Made by a program: the position numbers and the translations under genes
The notes under the pieces: model-generated
What the model saw: only the letters and a program-made list of their open reading frames with translations
Told to the model about the DNA's origin: nothing
Databases searched by the model: none
Assembly (NCBI GenBank): GCA_022823165.1
Contig: JAJDXR010000073.1
Location: 27,987-91,986 of the forward strand
DNA length: 64,000 bases
Direction of reading: 5' to 3'
From: Anaerolineae bacterium
Lineage (GTDB): Bacteria > Chloroflexota > Anaerolineae > Aggregatilineales > Phototrophicaceae
Shown here: positions 46,397 through 55,392 of the stretch, in pieces
Layout of the letters: every line of letters begins with the position of its first letter
Numbering within the stretch: the stretch's first letter is position 1

Positions 46397-47688
46397 GATG
46401 CGTTCCCACTGTTGACGATTTCCTCAGCGGCGCGCTGGCCGGTGAAGTAAGCGCCGTGCACGGTAGCGGCGAGATGATGGGGGGCGCTGGCCTCGCCAGC
46501 CCAGTATAGCGGCGGCGTTGGCTGCGCCAATTTTGCGCGGGCGTCGTAATGGCCCGGCAAACAAGCGCTGTAGCCGCCCAGCGCGTAGTCGTCTTCGGGC
46601 CAGTTGACCCAGCGCGCTTTGACATACTCCAGGTCGGGCTGGTCGATTTCCTGGCGCAGCGTCTCCAGCCCGTGTCGCAGCGCGGCCGCCTCACCGAGCG
46701 GCAGCAGTTCGCGGGCGTAATCGCCTGTGAAAAAGGCGGTCCAAACGACCTGACCTCTATCGCGACCGAGTGAAGGCGACCACCACATGGGCGGATTGCC
46801 TTTGGCGTAAATGGCGCCGATGGACGGATCCAGGATGTGCTTGTCGAAGAGATAGACCATTTTCATCACCGGTCCCATTTTCAAGCCGGTCACGGCTGCC
46901 TGCTTGCCCGGCGGCAATGCCGGCGAAAAGGCAACCCGCCCGGCTTTTAAGACGCCCAGCGGCAGAGTTACGATGGCGGCGTCCGCGCGCTGCGCGACGC
47001 CCGCCGCTGTCGTCACTTCTACGCCGCTCCTCCAGTCAATAGAATCGACAGCGCTCCCCAGCCGGATATCCAGCCCTTCCGCCAGCTTCTTGTAATAGGC
47101 ATCGTAGCCGTCCAGGATGCGGTAGTCGCTGTAGTCGTCGGCGCCGTCGCTGTATATCCTGCTCGAGCCCGATGCGTGAGGGGGAGGCTGAAGATGCGCC
47201 TTGGCGTTGAGGTAGCGCAGGCTTTCGCCCTCGGCATTGGCGAAGGAACGCTGAGCGTAACACATCTGCGCCTCGCTGAAGCCGATACGCCGCAGGTAGG
47301 CGCCCAGATCTTCATCGTCTGTCGGTTCGGCGACATCACCCAGTTCCCAGGAACGCGTGACGTCCAGTTCAGGCGAGGCGGCGCGCGCTTCGCCCATAGT
47401 CAGCCACCCACCGTCTTCCGTGCGGATCATGGAGTCGTCGATCTTGTTCCAGTGCCAGGCGCTTAAACCCAGCTTTTCCACCCAGCGCCAGGTATTCACT
47501 TCAGGCGAGCGGCCGTGGATGAGCTCAGCGCCGAACTCGACCGGGATATCGGCAAATTCCCGATTGGTCCAGACGCGGCCGCCGATGCGATCGCGCGCTT
47601 CCAGCACAGTCGCGGCGACTCCCGCCTCACGCAGATGCCAGGCCGCTGACAGCCCGGCGATGCCCGCGCCTATGACCAGCACTTTCAT
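46393..47688 (-). CDS. flavin-containing amine oxidase
   Basis: 431 aa. The N-terminal FAD-binding VLVIGAGIAGLSAAWHL, then LEARDRIGGRVWT and the C-terminal PLYWAGEASAPHHLAATVHGAY closing the flavin site are all standard for monoamine/polyamine oxidases. It would oxidise an amine or polyamine, giving an aldehyde and peroxide. It lies between the GNAT and the AguB-like amidase, overlapping the latter. Placement opposite potBCDA supports polyamines as substrate, though the protein alone does not prove this. Confidence 0.9.
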   Translation of the reverse strand: MKVLVIGAGIAGLSAAWHLREAGVAATVLEARDRIGGRVWTNREFADIPVEFGAELIHGRSPEVNTWRWVEKLGLSAWHWNKIDDSMIRTEDGGWLTMGEARAASPELDVTRSWELGDVAEPTDDEDLGAYLRRIGFSEAQMCYAQRSFANAEGESLRYLNAKAHLQPPPHASGSSRIYSDGADDYSDYRILDGYDAYYKKLAEGLDIRLGSAVDSIDWRSGVEVTTAAGVAQRADAAIVTLPLGVLKAGRVAFSPALPPGKQAAVTGLKMGPVMKMVYLFDKHILDPSIGAIYAKGNPPMWWSPSLGRDRGQVVWTAFFTGDYARELLPLGEAAALRHGLETLRQEIDQPDLEYVKARWVNWPEDDYALGGYSACLPGHYDARAKLAQPTPPLYWAGEASAPHHLAATVHGAYFTGQRAAEEIVNSGNAS

Positions 47689-47691
47689 CGT

Positions 47692-48639
47692 TTAGCCATT
47701 CTGCTCATAATCCGGGTTCTCCCAGACGATCAAGACGCCGGCGTTACCGGCCGCCGGTTCATCGCAGTAGTCTGTGATAACGCGCGCGGGGCGAAAGCCT
47801 CGATTCATCTGCATGGTGACGGTCGAGTCCTTGAGCTCGCCTGCGATGACTTTTTCGCCGTACTCACGCGCGTCCATTTTGTCGGCGTGTTTGCTGTAGC
47901 CCATGAGCATGCCGATGGCGTACCAGCCGCGCAGGTTCAGCCGTTTGACCAGATCAAAGCGGACCTGGTATAGACCCGCGCCAATGCCACGGCGCTGATA
48001 CAATCTATTCACAGCCACCTCCACGCCATAGAGCCAGTCGCCATCGGCTTCGTGGGCGCTGAGGTGAAAGTCGCCAATGGCTTCCCTCCAGGGCAGAATG
48101 GGGACAGTCGGCGGACGTAAGGTGCGCATGGTGACCGCCATTCCCACCACATGGCCCGCGCCAGGCCCGCTGATGCGGATGGCGACAAACTGCCCGGCGG
48201 GGAAGCGTTCAGTGTGAGCGAGAATATCGTCCTCCGAGAAACAGTCGCGGCAATCGTCGCCCGGCCGAAGGCCGTAAGCGTCAATAAAGGTTTGGCGCGC
48301 GCTTCCGGTGTGCCAATCGGCGGTATTCATGATGGCGATGCCGGGCAGGTCCAGCAGTACTTCTTCGCGCTTGAAGCGCTTCAGCCACCAGGCATCCGGG
48401 CTGAAGTGGAGTGTTCGAGTTCCATCGCTAGCCGTGGTCCAATATGGCTCATAAGGATCGCGCTCGTGGCCATCCGCCTTGGCGCCTTCCTCAATGAGCT
48501 GACTCTGAATCTCGGGCCAATTGTAATTTAGCGCCTGCCGCAGGGCATCCAGATTCTCTTCGGTCTGGCCGTCTCCGCTCGCCTCGTCGATTTTGTCATT
48601 CTCATCTCGACTAACGCTTTTGCCCGCGTCCTCGCTCAC
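47692..48639 (-). CDS. GNAT-family N-acetyltransferase-like protein (nitrilase-associated type)
   Basis: 315 aa from a GTG at 48639 with AAGGAG 6 nt upstream. The N-terminal 45 residues are acidic and low complexity. The acetyl-CoA motif A is VEVAVNRLYQRRGIGAGLYQ, followed by VKRLNLRGWYAIGMLMGYSKHAD, DAREYGEKVIAGELKDSTVTM and C-terminal LIVWENPDY. These late motifs resemble the GNAT half of known bifunctional GNAT/carbon-nitrogen hydrolase proteins. Here the hydrolase is separate, two genes downstream. First gene of the operon; the paralogue is at 57111-57743. Confidence 0.82.
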   Translation of the reverse strand: MSEDAGKSVSRDENDKIDEASGDGQTEENLDALRQALNYNWPEIQSQLIEEGAKADGHERDPYEPYWTTASDGTRTLHFSPDAWWLKRFKREEVLLDLPGIAIMNTADWHTGSARQTFIDAYGLRPGDDCRDCFSEDDILAHTERFPAGQFVAIRISGPGAGHVVGMAVTMRTLRPPTVPILPWREAIGDFHLSAHEADGDWLYGVEVAVNRLYQRRGIGAGLYQVRFDLVKRLNLRGWYAIGMLMGYSKHADKMDAREYGEKVIAGELKDSTVTMQMNRGFRPARVITDYCDEPAAGNAGVLIVWENPDYEQNG

Positions 48640-48729
48640 TTGTTGCTCCTTTTTTTGGCTTCGCTTATGAACTGCGAATACGATAGTATATCAGACGTAT
48701 GGAATAGCGAATAGAAGGCATGAACGGAC

Positions 48730-49587
48730 ATGGCCCGTCTTGGCAGGCGATTGCAGCAGAACGGCTTCTTTCTAGCCCTGCCCACTATCGCCTGGCTGTT
48801 TGTCTTTTTTGTGCTGCCGCTGGTGATTGTGCTGGTCGTCAGCTTCATGTCGCGGGGCCGCGGCGGCGTGGCGATCATGCCCTTCACGCTGCAACATTAC
48901 GAGCGCGCCTTCGGCGTATTTTTTATCATCCTGCGTCGATCCATCGGTTTGGCGGGGCTGACCACAGTTATTTGCCTGCTAGTCGGTTATCCGCTGGCTT
49001 TCTTCATCAGTACGCGCCGCCGGCGTCTGGTGCGGCAGATTACACTTTTCCTGGTCATCCTGCCCTTCTGGACCAACTTCCTCATCCGCACCTATGCCTG
49101 GCGCATCTTGCTGGGCGAGCAAGGCACGATCAACGGCTTGCTGCTGAGCCTGGGCTTGATTGACGAGCCGATTACCATGCTGAATACTCAGTTCGCCGTG
49201 CTGGTGGGTTTAGTTTACGGCTTCCTGCCCTTTATGGTCTTGCCGATATTCGCTTCGGTCGAGCGCTTCAATTTCCGCTATGTAGACGCCGCGCATGACC
49301 TGGGCGCGAATGATATTCGCGCTTTTCTGCGCGTGGTATTGCCGCTGACGATGCCCGGCGTGCTGGCTGGCTGCGCGCTGGTCTTCATTCCGTCCGTGGG
49401 CGCCTTCGTCACGCCCGATCTGCTGGGCGGCACCAAGGGGCTGATGATCGGCAATTTGATCAACAAACAATTCGGCGGCTCGGGCAATATGCCGCTGGGT
49501 TCGGCCCTGTCCATCGTGATGATGGCGGTGGTGATGCTGTCGCTGCTGGTTTACGTTTTTTCCATCCGGCGCGACCGGGGAAGCTAA
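48730..49587 (+). CDS. potB: spermidine/putrescine-type ABC transporter permease
   Basis: 285 aa, six membrane helices. The inner-membrane permease motif VDAAHDLGANDIRAFLRVVLPLTMPG is the EAA loop that binds the ATPase. PotB-type features include the Arg-rich cytoplasmic N-terminus and the WTNFLIRTYAWRILLG stretch. First gene of potB-C-D-A, divergent from the GNAT operon with about 90 nt between. No sure operator was seen in that space. Confidence 0.92.
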   Translation: MARLGRRLQQNGFFLALPTIAWLFVFFVLPLVIVLVVSFMSRGRGGVAIMPFTLQHYERAFGVFFIILRRSIGLAGLTTVICLLVGYPLAFFISTRRRRLVRQITLFLVILPFWTNFLIRTYAWRILLGEQGTINGLLLSLGLIDEPITMLNTQFAVLVGLVYGFLPFMVLPIFASVERFNFRYVDAAHDLGANDIRAFLRVVLPLTMPGVLAGCALVFIPSVGAFVTPDLLGGTKGLMIGNLINKQFGGSGNMPLGSALSIVMMAVVMLSLLVYVFSIRRDRGS

Positions 49588-49596
49588 GGCGCGCCC

Positions 49597-50481
49597 ATGC
49601 TTATCAACGAAGGCGCCATGCGGCGCAATCGGACCGTACGCCGGCTGGGACAAGTTGGGCTGTGGCTGAATCCGCTAGTCGCCTACTTCTTCCTCTGGGC
49701 CCCGATCTTGGTGCTGGTGTTATTTTCTTTTAATTCGAGCCGGTCCGTCGCCTCCTTCACCGGTTTCACGCTGAAATGGTACGGCAACATCCTGAACAAT
49801 GTCATGGGCGCGGAAAGCGCCTTTTCCACCGAGCTCATGCTCAACGCATTCCGCAACAGCCTGTTCGTCGGCAGTATCGCCACAGCGATTTCGACCGTGC
49901 TGGGCACGATGATCGCGCTGGCGATGGCGCGTGGCAAGTTCCCGGGCAAAGGCTTGATCGACGGCTTGCTCTTTCTGCCGGTGGTCATCCCCGAGATTAC
50001 CCAGGCGATTTCGCTGGCGATCTTCTTCAAGGTGGTCTTTGACTGGTTCGCGCTGATTAGCGGCGAGCGAGTCTTCCCCGGCTTCCATACTATCATCGCG
50101 GCGCATGTCACCTTCAACATTTCTTACGTGGCCATCGTGGCGCGCGCCCGGCTGGCGGATATGAACCCGCGGCTGGAAGAAGCGGCCAATGATTTGGGAG
50201 CGAATCCCTGGCGCGCCTTCTGGCGCGTGACCTTCCCGCTTATTTTGCCCGGCGTCATTTCCGGCGCGCTGCTGGCCTTCACGCTTTCGCTGGACGACTT
50301 TGTCATCACGTTCTTCACATCGGGCGTCGGCACCACCACGCTGCCCGTTTTTGTCTATGGCTTGCTCAAGCTGACAGTCACGCCGGAGGTAAACGCTGTC
50401 TCGACAATTATGATGGTCTTGAGTACGCTCTTAATTGGTATATCGCTGGCAATTCAGGGGCGCAGCGCGTCCCGTGTTTAG
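49597..50481 (+). CDS. potC: spermidine/putrescine-type ABC transporter permease
   Basis: 294 aa from ATG 49597 (a second ATG at 49618 is possible). Six hydrophobic helices, and the EAA loop LEEAANDLGANPWRAFWRVTFPLILPG as expected for PotC. It starts 9 nt after potB, forming the heterodimeric channel with it. The segment LSLDDFVITFFTSGVGTTTLP is characteristic of PotC. Confidence 0.92.
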   Translation: MLINEGAMRRNRTVRRLGQVGLWLNPLVAYFFLWAPILVLVLFSFNSSRSVASFTGFTLKWYGNILNNVMGAESAFSTELMLNAFRNSLFVGSIATAISTVLGTMIALAMARGKFPGKGLIDGLLFLPVVIPEITQAISLAIFFKVVFDWFALISGERVFPGFHTIIAAHVTFNISYVAIVARARLADMNPRLEEAANDLGANPWRAFWRVTFPLILPGVISGALLAFTLSLDDFVITFFTSGVGTTTLPVFVYGLLKLTVTPEVNAVSTIMMVLSTLLIGISLAIQGRSASRV

Positions 50482-50511
50482 TCCGATTTCAGTCACAGGA
50501 GGAATTACGTC

Positions 50512-51597
50512 ATGAAGAAGATTGGCATATTATTGTTCGTCCTATTGTTGTTGGTACCGAGTGGCCTGGCGCAGGATATGGAACACGAGCCCTGGACCTG
50601 CCCCGAGGGCTACGACGGCCAGACACTGAGCATATTCAACTGGTCGACCTATATCGCTGAAGACACGGTGCCCAATTTCGAAGCAGCCTGCGGCGTCACC
50701 GTCAATTACGATATCTACGAGAGCAACGAAGCCATGCTGGCGCGCATCCGCCAGGGCAACCCGGGCTACGACATCGTCGTTCCCAGCGGCGGCACGGTGC
50801 AGCGCATGGCGGAAGAGATGCTGCTGATTCCGCTCGACCTGGAGATGATCCCCAACGTGGCGAATGTCATACCGGACTTGCTGGGCGCGGCTTACGACCC
50901 CGAGAACATGTACTCCCTGCCCTATCAGTGGGGCACGGTCGGCGTCGGCTATCGCACGGAAGTCTTTCCGGACGGTATCACTTCCTGGGACCAGGTCTGG
51001 GATCATGACGGTCCCGTCGCCTGGCTCGATGACCGGCAGACGATGCTGGGCATCGCCCACCTCTACCTGGGCAACGACCCCAATTCTACCGATGCGGACG
51101 AAATCAGCGCCGCCCGCGATTACCTGATCGAGAAAGGCGGCAATGTCGTCACCGTGGCGGCTGATGACGGCCAAGTCTTGCTGGAGCGCGGCGATGTCGA
51201 TATCGCCGTCGAATACAACGGCGACATTTTGCAGATTTCCTGGGATTGCGAATGCGATGACTACGCCTACGCCATTCCCGACGAAGGCAGCAACGTCTGG
51301 ATCGACAACCTGTCGATTCCGGTCGACGCGCCAAATCCGGAATTGGCTATGGTTTTCATCGACTACATTCTCGATGCCAAGGTGGGCGCCGACCTGACCA
51401 ATTACATCTGGTACGCCTCGCCCAACCAGGCATCGATCGAATCGGGTTTCATCGACGAAGAGATTCTGAATGACCCGGCCATCTTCCCGCCCGCCGAGCA
51501 AGTGGCGAAGCTCTTCGCCATCATTGATGTCGGCGCCGAAGCGGAAGAGCTGATCAACAATGCTTGGGACGAGTTGCTGATCTTTCTGGGGCAATAG
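50512..51597 (+). CDS. potD: spermidine/putrescine-type substrate-binding protein
   Basis: 361 aa. A signal peptide of about 20 residues (MKKIGILLFVLLLLVPSGLA) precedes the mature protein. The ATG at 50512 has AGGAGG about 7 nt upstream, the strongest ribosome site of the operon. Mature sequence with SIFNWSTYIAEDTVPNFEAA and YEIYES-like NYDIYESNEAMLARI is the PotD/PotF pattern. It captures polyamine outside and delivers it to PotBC. No lipobox Cys is seen after the signal, so anchoring is unclear. Confidence 0.93.
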   Translation: MKKIGILLFVLLLLVPSGLAQDMEHEPWTCPEGYDGQTLSIFNWSTYIAEDTVPNFEAACGVTVNYDIYESNEAMLARIRQGNPGYDIVVPSGGTVQRMAEEMLLIPLDLEMIPNVANVIPDLLGAAYDPENMYSLPYQWGTVGVGYRTEVFPDGITSWDQVWDHDGPVAWLDDRQTMLGIAHLYLGNDPNSTDADEISAARDYLIEKGGNVVTVAADDGQVLLERGDVDIAVEYNGDILQISWDCECDDYAYAIPDEGSNVWIDNLSIPVDAPNPELAMVFIDYILDAKVGADLTNYIWYASPNQASIESGFIDEEILNDPAIFPPAEQVAKLFAIIDVGAEAEELINNAWDELLIFLGQ

Positions 51598-51607
51598 AGG
51601 AGTGAGC

Positions 51608-51628
51608 GGACGAGTCACCGACTCGCCC
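51608..51628. repeat. REP-like palindrome copy 5
   Basis: Arms GGACGAGTC and GACTCGCCC around loop ACC, one mismatch. Lies in the potD-potA gap. Confidence 0.75.
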
Positions 51629-51658
51629 CGACCGGCCTATCCAGCGCGCAAATTGCAG

Positions 51659-51679
51659 GGGCGACTCGGTGAGTCGCCC
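51659..51679. repeat. REP-like palindrome copy 6
   Basis: Perfect arms GGGCGACTC and GAGTCGCCC, loop GGT. With copy 5 it occupies the 180-nt potD-potA gap and could fold the transcript or change relative expression of potA; this is inference. Confidence 0.85.
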
Positions 51680-51777
51680 GTTGATACACCGGATAGCTTT
51701 CCGCACAACCAGGGCCCGACTGCAAAGTATGCAGACGCAGCCCGGTACTCGCAGACCTTCTCCGACGGGCCAGCCCA

Positions 51778-52899
51778 ATGACTACTTTCGATGTTGAGTT
51801 GGTTGACATCGTCAAAGAATTTGAGTCTCGCGGCAGCACGGTCCGGGCGGTTGACCGCGTCAGCGTGGAGATCGCCGACGGCGAGTTCTTCGCGCTGCTG
51901 GGTCCCAGCGGCTGCGGCAAGACGACCACGTTGCGGCTGATCGCCGGCTTCGAGCAGCCGACCTCCGGCCGTGTTCTAATTCGCGGACGCGCCATGGAAG
52001 GCATCCCCGCCTATCACCGGCCGGTCAACACGGTATTTCAAGATTACGCCTTATTCCCGCATCTGACTGTCGAACAGAACATCATGTTTGGCCTGCAGAT
52101 GGAGGGAGTCGACAAAAAAGCGGCGCGCAAACGCGCTAACGAAGCGCTGGAGCAAGTGCGGCTGCCGGGTGTCGGCGCGCGTAAGCCGCATCAGCTCTCC
52201 GGCGGGCAGCAGCAGCGGGTGGCGCTGGCGCGCGCCCTGGTGAAGCAGCCGGCCGTGCTGCTGCTGGATGAGCCCCTGGGCGCGCTCGACCTCAAGCTGC
52301 GCAAGAATATGCAGTTTGAACTGAAGGCGCTGCAGCGCGATGTCGGCATCACCTTCATTTACGTGACGCATGACCAGGAAGAGGCCATCACCATGGCCGA
52401 CCGCATCGCGGTGATGAACGAAGGCCTGATGCTGCAAGTCGGGACGCCCAAAGAAATCTACGAGCACCCCGAAACGCATTTCGTGGCTGACTTCATCGGC
52501 GAGACCAATTTCATTCCGGGAATGCTGCTGGAGCGAAGCGGGGATGGCTACGGGCGGGTCAAGTTGGCAAATGGTCCGGTCATTCGGGCGCAGCTTTCAC
52601 ACGCGCTGGGCAGCGCGGCCCGCGCGGTGACGGTGGCCATCCGGCCGGAGCGCATTGGCATCGCCGCCGCCAGCGCCTCGCTTGATTCAGATGAAGACGG
52701 CTTGACAGTGCTGGAGGCTGTATTGGCGGGCAGCCAGTACATCGGCACGGATACGCGCTACAGGCTGGCGCTGGGCGAAGGGGTCGAACTGGTGGCGCGC
52801 CTGCAAAATGTCAGCAACAGAGACAGCGCCGCCTACGAAGTCGGGCAGCCTGTCAAGGTCTACTGGGGCGAATCGAGCGCAACCGTGCTTGATCAGTAA
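51778..52899 (+). CDS. potA: spermidine/putrescine-type ABC transporter ATP-binding protein
   Basis: 373 aa. Walker [18 protein letters not shown], signature [15 protein letters not shown], Walker [17 protein letters not shown]-loop THDQEEA and a C-terminal TOBE regulatory region (about residues 280-370). It powers PotBCD. Placed last, 180 nt after potD, whereas it is first in E. coli. The start ATG at 51778 has no strong ribosome site, though the frame and [14 protein letters not shown] start are right for the family. Confidence 0.94.
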   Translation: MTTFDVELVDIVKEFESRGSTVRAVDRVSVEIADGEFFALLGPSGCGKTTTLRLIAGFEQPTSGRVLIRGRAMEGIPAYHRPVNTVFQDYALFPHLTVEQNIMFGLQMEGVDKKAARKRANEALEQVRLPGVGARKPHQLSGGQQQRVALARALVKQPAVLLLDEPLGALDLKLRKNMQFELKALQRDVGITFIYVTHDQEEAITMADRIAVMNEGLMLQVGTPKEIYEHPETHFVADFIGETNFIPGMLLERSGDGYGRVKLANGPVIRAQLSHALGSAARAVTVAIRPERIGIAAASASLDSDEDGLTVLEAVLAGSQYIGTDTRYRLALGEGVELVARLQNVSNRDSAAYEVGQPVKVYWGESSATVLDQ

Positions 52900-53013
52900 G
52901 ATCAGTATAGAGAGCCGCCCTCGGCTCCGCGCGCGGCAGCCTAAGCCCGTTTCGCGGCGCTAGGACTGACTTGTGGTATCATCAGCCTGAGAATTGTGAG
53001 GCGCGCGCGCAGC

Positions 53014-54231
53014 ATGTTTAGCCCAGTTGTGGAAACAACTTGTCAGAGTGAAAATTGCGCCTGTCAGCGACCGGTGGACGCCATCACCGGCTTTGAGGTG
53101 ACGGCGGATTTCGAGCGCTTCAACCAGAAGTACGATATGTTCAACCGCGCCGTCTGGGATGACGGAGTGCGCTCGGAGCGAGCCAAGAAGTTCTTCGAAT
53201 CCTACTTCACTGACCTGGCGCAATTCCGCAAGGTCGAGGGCTTCCAGCATCGCGATTACGCGCTGCGCAACGCGGCCTGGTACATCGCCGATTTCACCGC
53301 CGATTTGCTCGAGCTGTCCGGCGACCGCAAGGAAGGTTTCCTCGATTCATACACCATGTTCCGCGAGGGCGCGACGCGCAAAAGCCAAGCCAGCGAAGCC
53401 GAGCATTCCGCCGAACTGAAGCGCGCCGGCCGCTTCCTGGGCGCGGACGCCCTTGGCATCTGCGAATACGACGAGCGCTGGGTCTATACGCATAATTACA
53501 GCCGACAGAAGCTGACGGCTAAAGCGATGGACCTGCCGGAGGACTTGACGCATGTGGTTGTCATTGTCAACGAGATGGATCACGCCACCATCGAAACGGT
53601 GCCCTCGGCCTTGAGCGGCGCCGCCACCGGCCAAGGCTACAGCCGCGACATCATCGCCGTGCTGTCCATCACCCAGTACATACGTAACCTGGGCTACCGC
53701 GCGGTGGCCAGCCTAAACGACACGGCGCTCTCGATTCCGCTGGCGATTCAAGCGGGCCTGGGGCAATACGGTCGGCACGGCCTGCTCATCACGCCGGAGT
53801 TTGGGCCGCGGGTGCGCATCGCCAAGATTTTCACTGATCTGCCGCTGATCGCCGACCGGCCGATCGATTTTGGCGTCACCGAGACTTGCAATATCTGCCA
53901 GCGCTGCAGCTCGGCCTGCCCGGTGAAAGCGATTCCCTTTGAGGCGCCCAACTTCGACCGGCACGATGGCATCTCCCACCTCAAGGGCATCAGGAAATGG
54001 ACCATTAACGCCAAGCAATGTTTCAAGTTCTGGGCCAACCAAGGCACCGACTGCTCAATCTGCATCCGCGTCTGCCCTTATAATCGCGACTTCTCGAAGC
54101 TGATAAATCGCGCCCTGCGCTGGATGCTGGGCAATCGCTGGCGGCGCCTGGGACTTTGGCTGGACGCCAAACTCAAGCAGGGCGAGCGCAAGACGGCTGG
54201 CTGGTGGTGGCGGCGCCCGCCCCATGGCTGA
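53014..54231 (+). CDS. reductive-dehalogenase-like corrinoid Fe-S protein, cytoplasmic type
   Basis: 405 aa from ATG 53014 (GTG at 52996 is an alternative). The central part resembles RdhA reductive dehalogenases: TALSIPLAIQAGLGQYGRHG, then LLITPEFGPRVRIAKIFTDL, then two 4Fe-4S sites (CNICQRCSSACPVKAI, and Cys in NAKQCF with CSICIRVCPYN). These enzymes use cobalamin to remove halogen from organic compounds. There is no twin-arginine signal at the N-terminus, and no RdhB membrane anchor adjacent, so a soluble, non-respiratory role is likely. QueG, a related family, was considered, but the GRHGLLITPEFGPR-type block fits RdhA better. Activity is unproven. A small ORF overlaps its stop. Confidence 0.82.
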   Translation: MFSPVVETTCQSENCACQRPVDAITGFEVTADFERFNQKYDMFNRAVWDDGVRSERAKKFFESYFTDLAQFRKVEGFQHRDYALRNAAWYIADFTADLLELSGDRKEGFLDSYTMFREGATRKSQASEAEHSAELKRAGRFLGADALGICEYDERWVYTHNYSRQKLTAKAMDLPEDLTHVVVIVNEMDHATIETVPSALSGAATGQGYSRDIIAVLSITQYIRNLGYRAVASLNDTALSIPLAIQAGLGQYGRHGLLITPEFGPRVRIAKIFTDLPLIADRPIDFGVTETCNICQRCSSACPVKAIPFEAPNFDRHDGISHLKGIRKWTINAKQCFKFWANQGTDCSICIRVCPYNRDFSKLINRALRWMLGNRWRRLGLWLDAKLKQGERKTAGWWWRRPPHG

Positions 54232-54580
54232 GTTCGCGCTGGCGGCGCCCGCTGACACAGCCCTGGCTTCGCTGCGCGCAATCGCCCGGCAAGACGCAGC
54301 CGAAACGCGCCGCCAGGATGTTTACGCGGCCATGTTCGCATTTGCCGTCGCCTGCCTCGAACGCGGCCTGACGCAAACGGCGGCGGACACGCTGGCATTC
54401 TTAGCGCAAGCCCCGGGTTTAAGCGCTAGGCTACGACACGAGGCGCTTGAGACCCTCGCCGACCTGGAGAGTCGAATTTGTCCGCGCGTCATTCTGGATG
54501 CGCGCGCCTTCGCCGAGGGGATGGCCCTGCGAACCATGCTAGAGTACTTGCTCGACCTGAGCGGGCTGGAAACGACCTGA
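54224..54580 (+). CDS. 118-aa helical protein coupled to the reductive-dehalogenase-like gene
   Basis: ATG at 54224 overlaps the upstream stop by 8 nt (ATGGCTGA), so translation is likely coupled. The product is Ala/Leu-rich and helical (for example ARQDAAETRRQDVYAAMFAF and GLTQTAADTLAFLAQAPGLS), with no membrane segment, no Cys cluster and no recognised domain; the pattern could be a short HEAT-like repeat. A chaperone or partner role for the upstream enzyme is only a guess from position. Confidence 0.65.
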   Translation: MAEFALAAPADTALASLRAIARQDAAETRRQDVYAAMFAFAVACLERGLTQTAADTLAFLAQAPGLSARLRHEALETLADLESRICPRVILDARAFAEGMALRTMLEYLLDLSGLETT

Positions 54581-54598
54581 CGAGTCGGCGACGCCGAT

Positions 54599-54768
54599 GG
54601 CGGGAGTGGCTATCTGGGTGGATATTTCCTGAATGTCGAGCTTGGCACAGATTAATTCACCACAGAGGAAAACGAGGATACACAGAGGGGCGCGTAGACA
54701 CTGCCCGCCGGCACAGAGTTTTTTCTTTGGGTCGAAGGGAACTCGCATCCACTACAATAGACACTCCC
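54599..54768 (-). repeat. dispersed intergenic repeat, uninterrupted copy
   Basis: Reverse-complement match to 40698-40790 plus 40960-41035, with substitutions. It lies in the 266-nt gap between the small helical ORF and the VanZ-like gene; the short open frames here are not genes. Confidence 0.75.
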
Positions 54769-54846
54769 CTGATGGCTGCGCGCTTGACCTGGCGTCTCCC
54801 GCTTTGCTAAGCTGAATGCCGTGCCGCGAACCCGGGACGGTGACTC

Positions 54847-55257
54847 ATGAAACGTTTGACGGGGCTGCCCCTGGCCACGCCACCGCGCATCGCGCTGGCG
54901 CTGTGCTGGACCGGCCTGCTGACATTGTTATTGCTGCAAGGCGAAGCGGATCCGGTGATTGATCTGGGGCTTCCGCGCGGGGACAATACACTGGCTCGCG
55001 AGCTGGCTTTCAGCGCGCTGCACTTGCTGGCTTTTGCTTTGACCAGCGCCTGCTGGTTCTGGGCGCTCAGCCGCGCCGCCAAGCCGCGACAGGCGCTGCT
55101 TGCCGCCGGCATCATCGCGCTGGCGCTGGGCTTTGCCACCGAAATCCTGCAATCTTTTACGCTGGATCGCCACGCTTCCTGGCTCGATTTGGCCGCCAAT
55201 ATCGGGGGCGCGTTGATTGCGGCGCGTTTCATCTGGGGGCGACTCCATGCCGGTTGA
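54847..55257 (+). CDS. VanZ-like membrane protein
   Basis: 136 aa with about four hydrophobic helices. The VanZ family pattern is visible: the His of SALHLLAFALTS in helix 2 and EILQSFTLDRHASWLDLAANIGGALIA near the end (Glu, Gln, Arg, Asp, Asn conserved). In enterococci VanZ affects teicoplanin resistance, but most members have unknown roles in the envelope. There is no van cluster here, so no resistance should be inferred. Confidence 0.85.
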   Translation: MKRLTGLPLATPPRIALALCWTGLLTLLLLQGEADPVIDLGLPRGDNTLARELAFSALHLLAFALTSACWFWALSRAAKPRQALLAAGIIALALGFATEILQSFTLDRHASWLDLAANIGGALIAARFIWGRLHAG

Positions 55258-55392
55258 GATCAATTCCGGCTAGTTCCAGGCCTATCCGCGCCGGCGAGCA
55301 GCAGCGTGGACTCGCGCCGATTATCCGCTGCGCGGCTTCCGCGCTAAGCTGACTGAAGTTCAAATTCGAGTTCAAAATGGAGAACGCTGACA

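Noticed and set aside
53014..54231. Epoxyqueuosine reductase (QueG) as the identity of the corrinoid Fe-S protein
   Set aside because: The central block and Fe-S spacing fit RdhA better; the QueG-type GKN motif was not found.
54847..55257. VanZ-like gene as an antibiotic-resistance gene
   Set aside because: Only the general family is supported; no other van genes are present.
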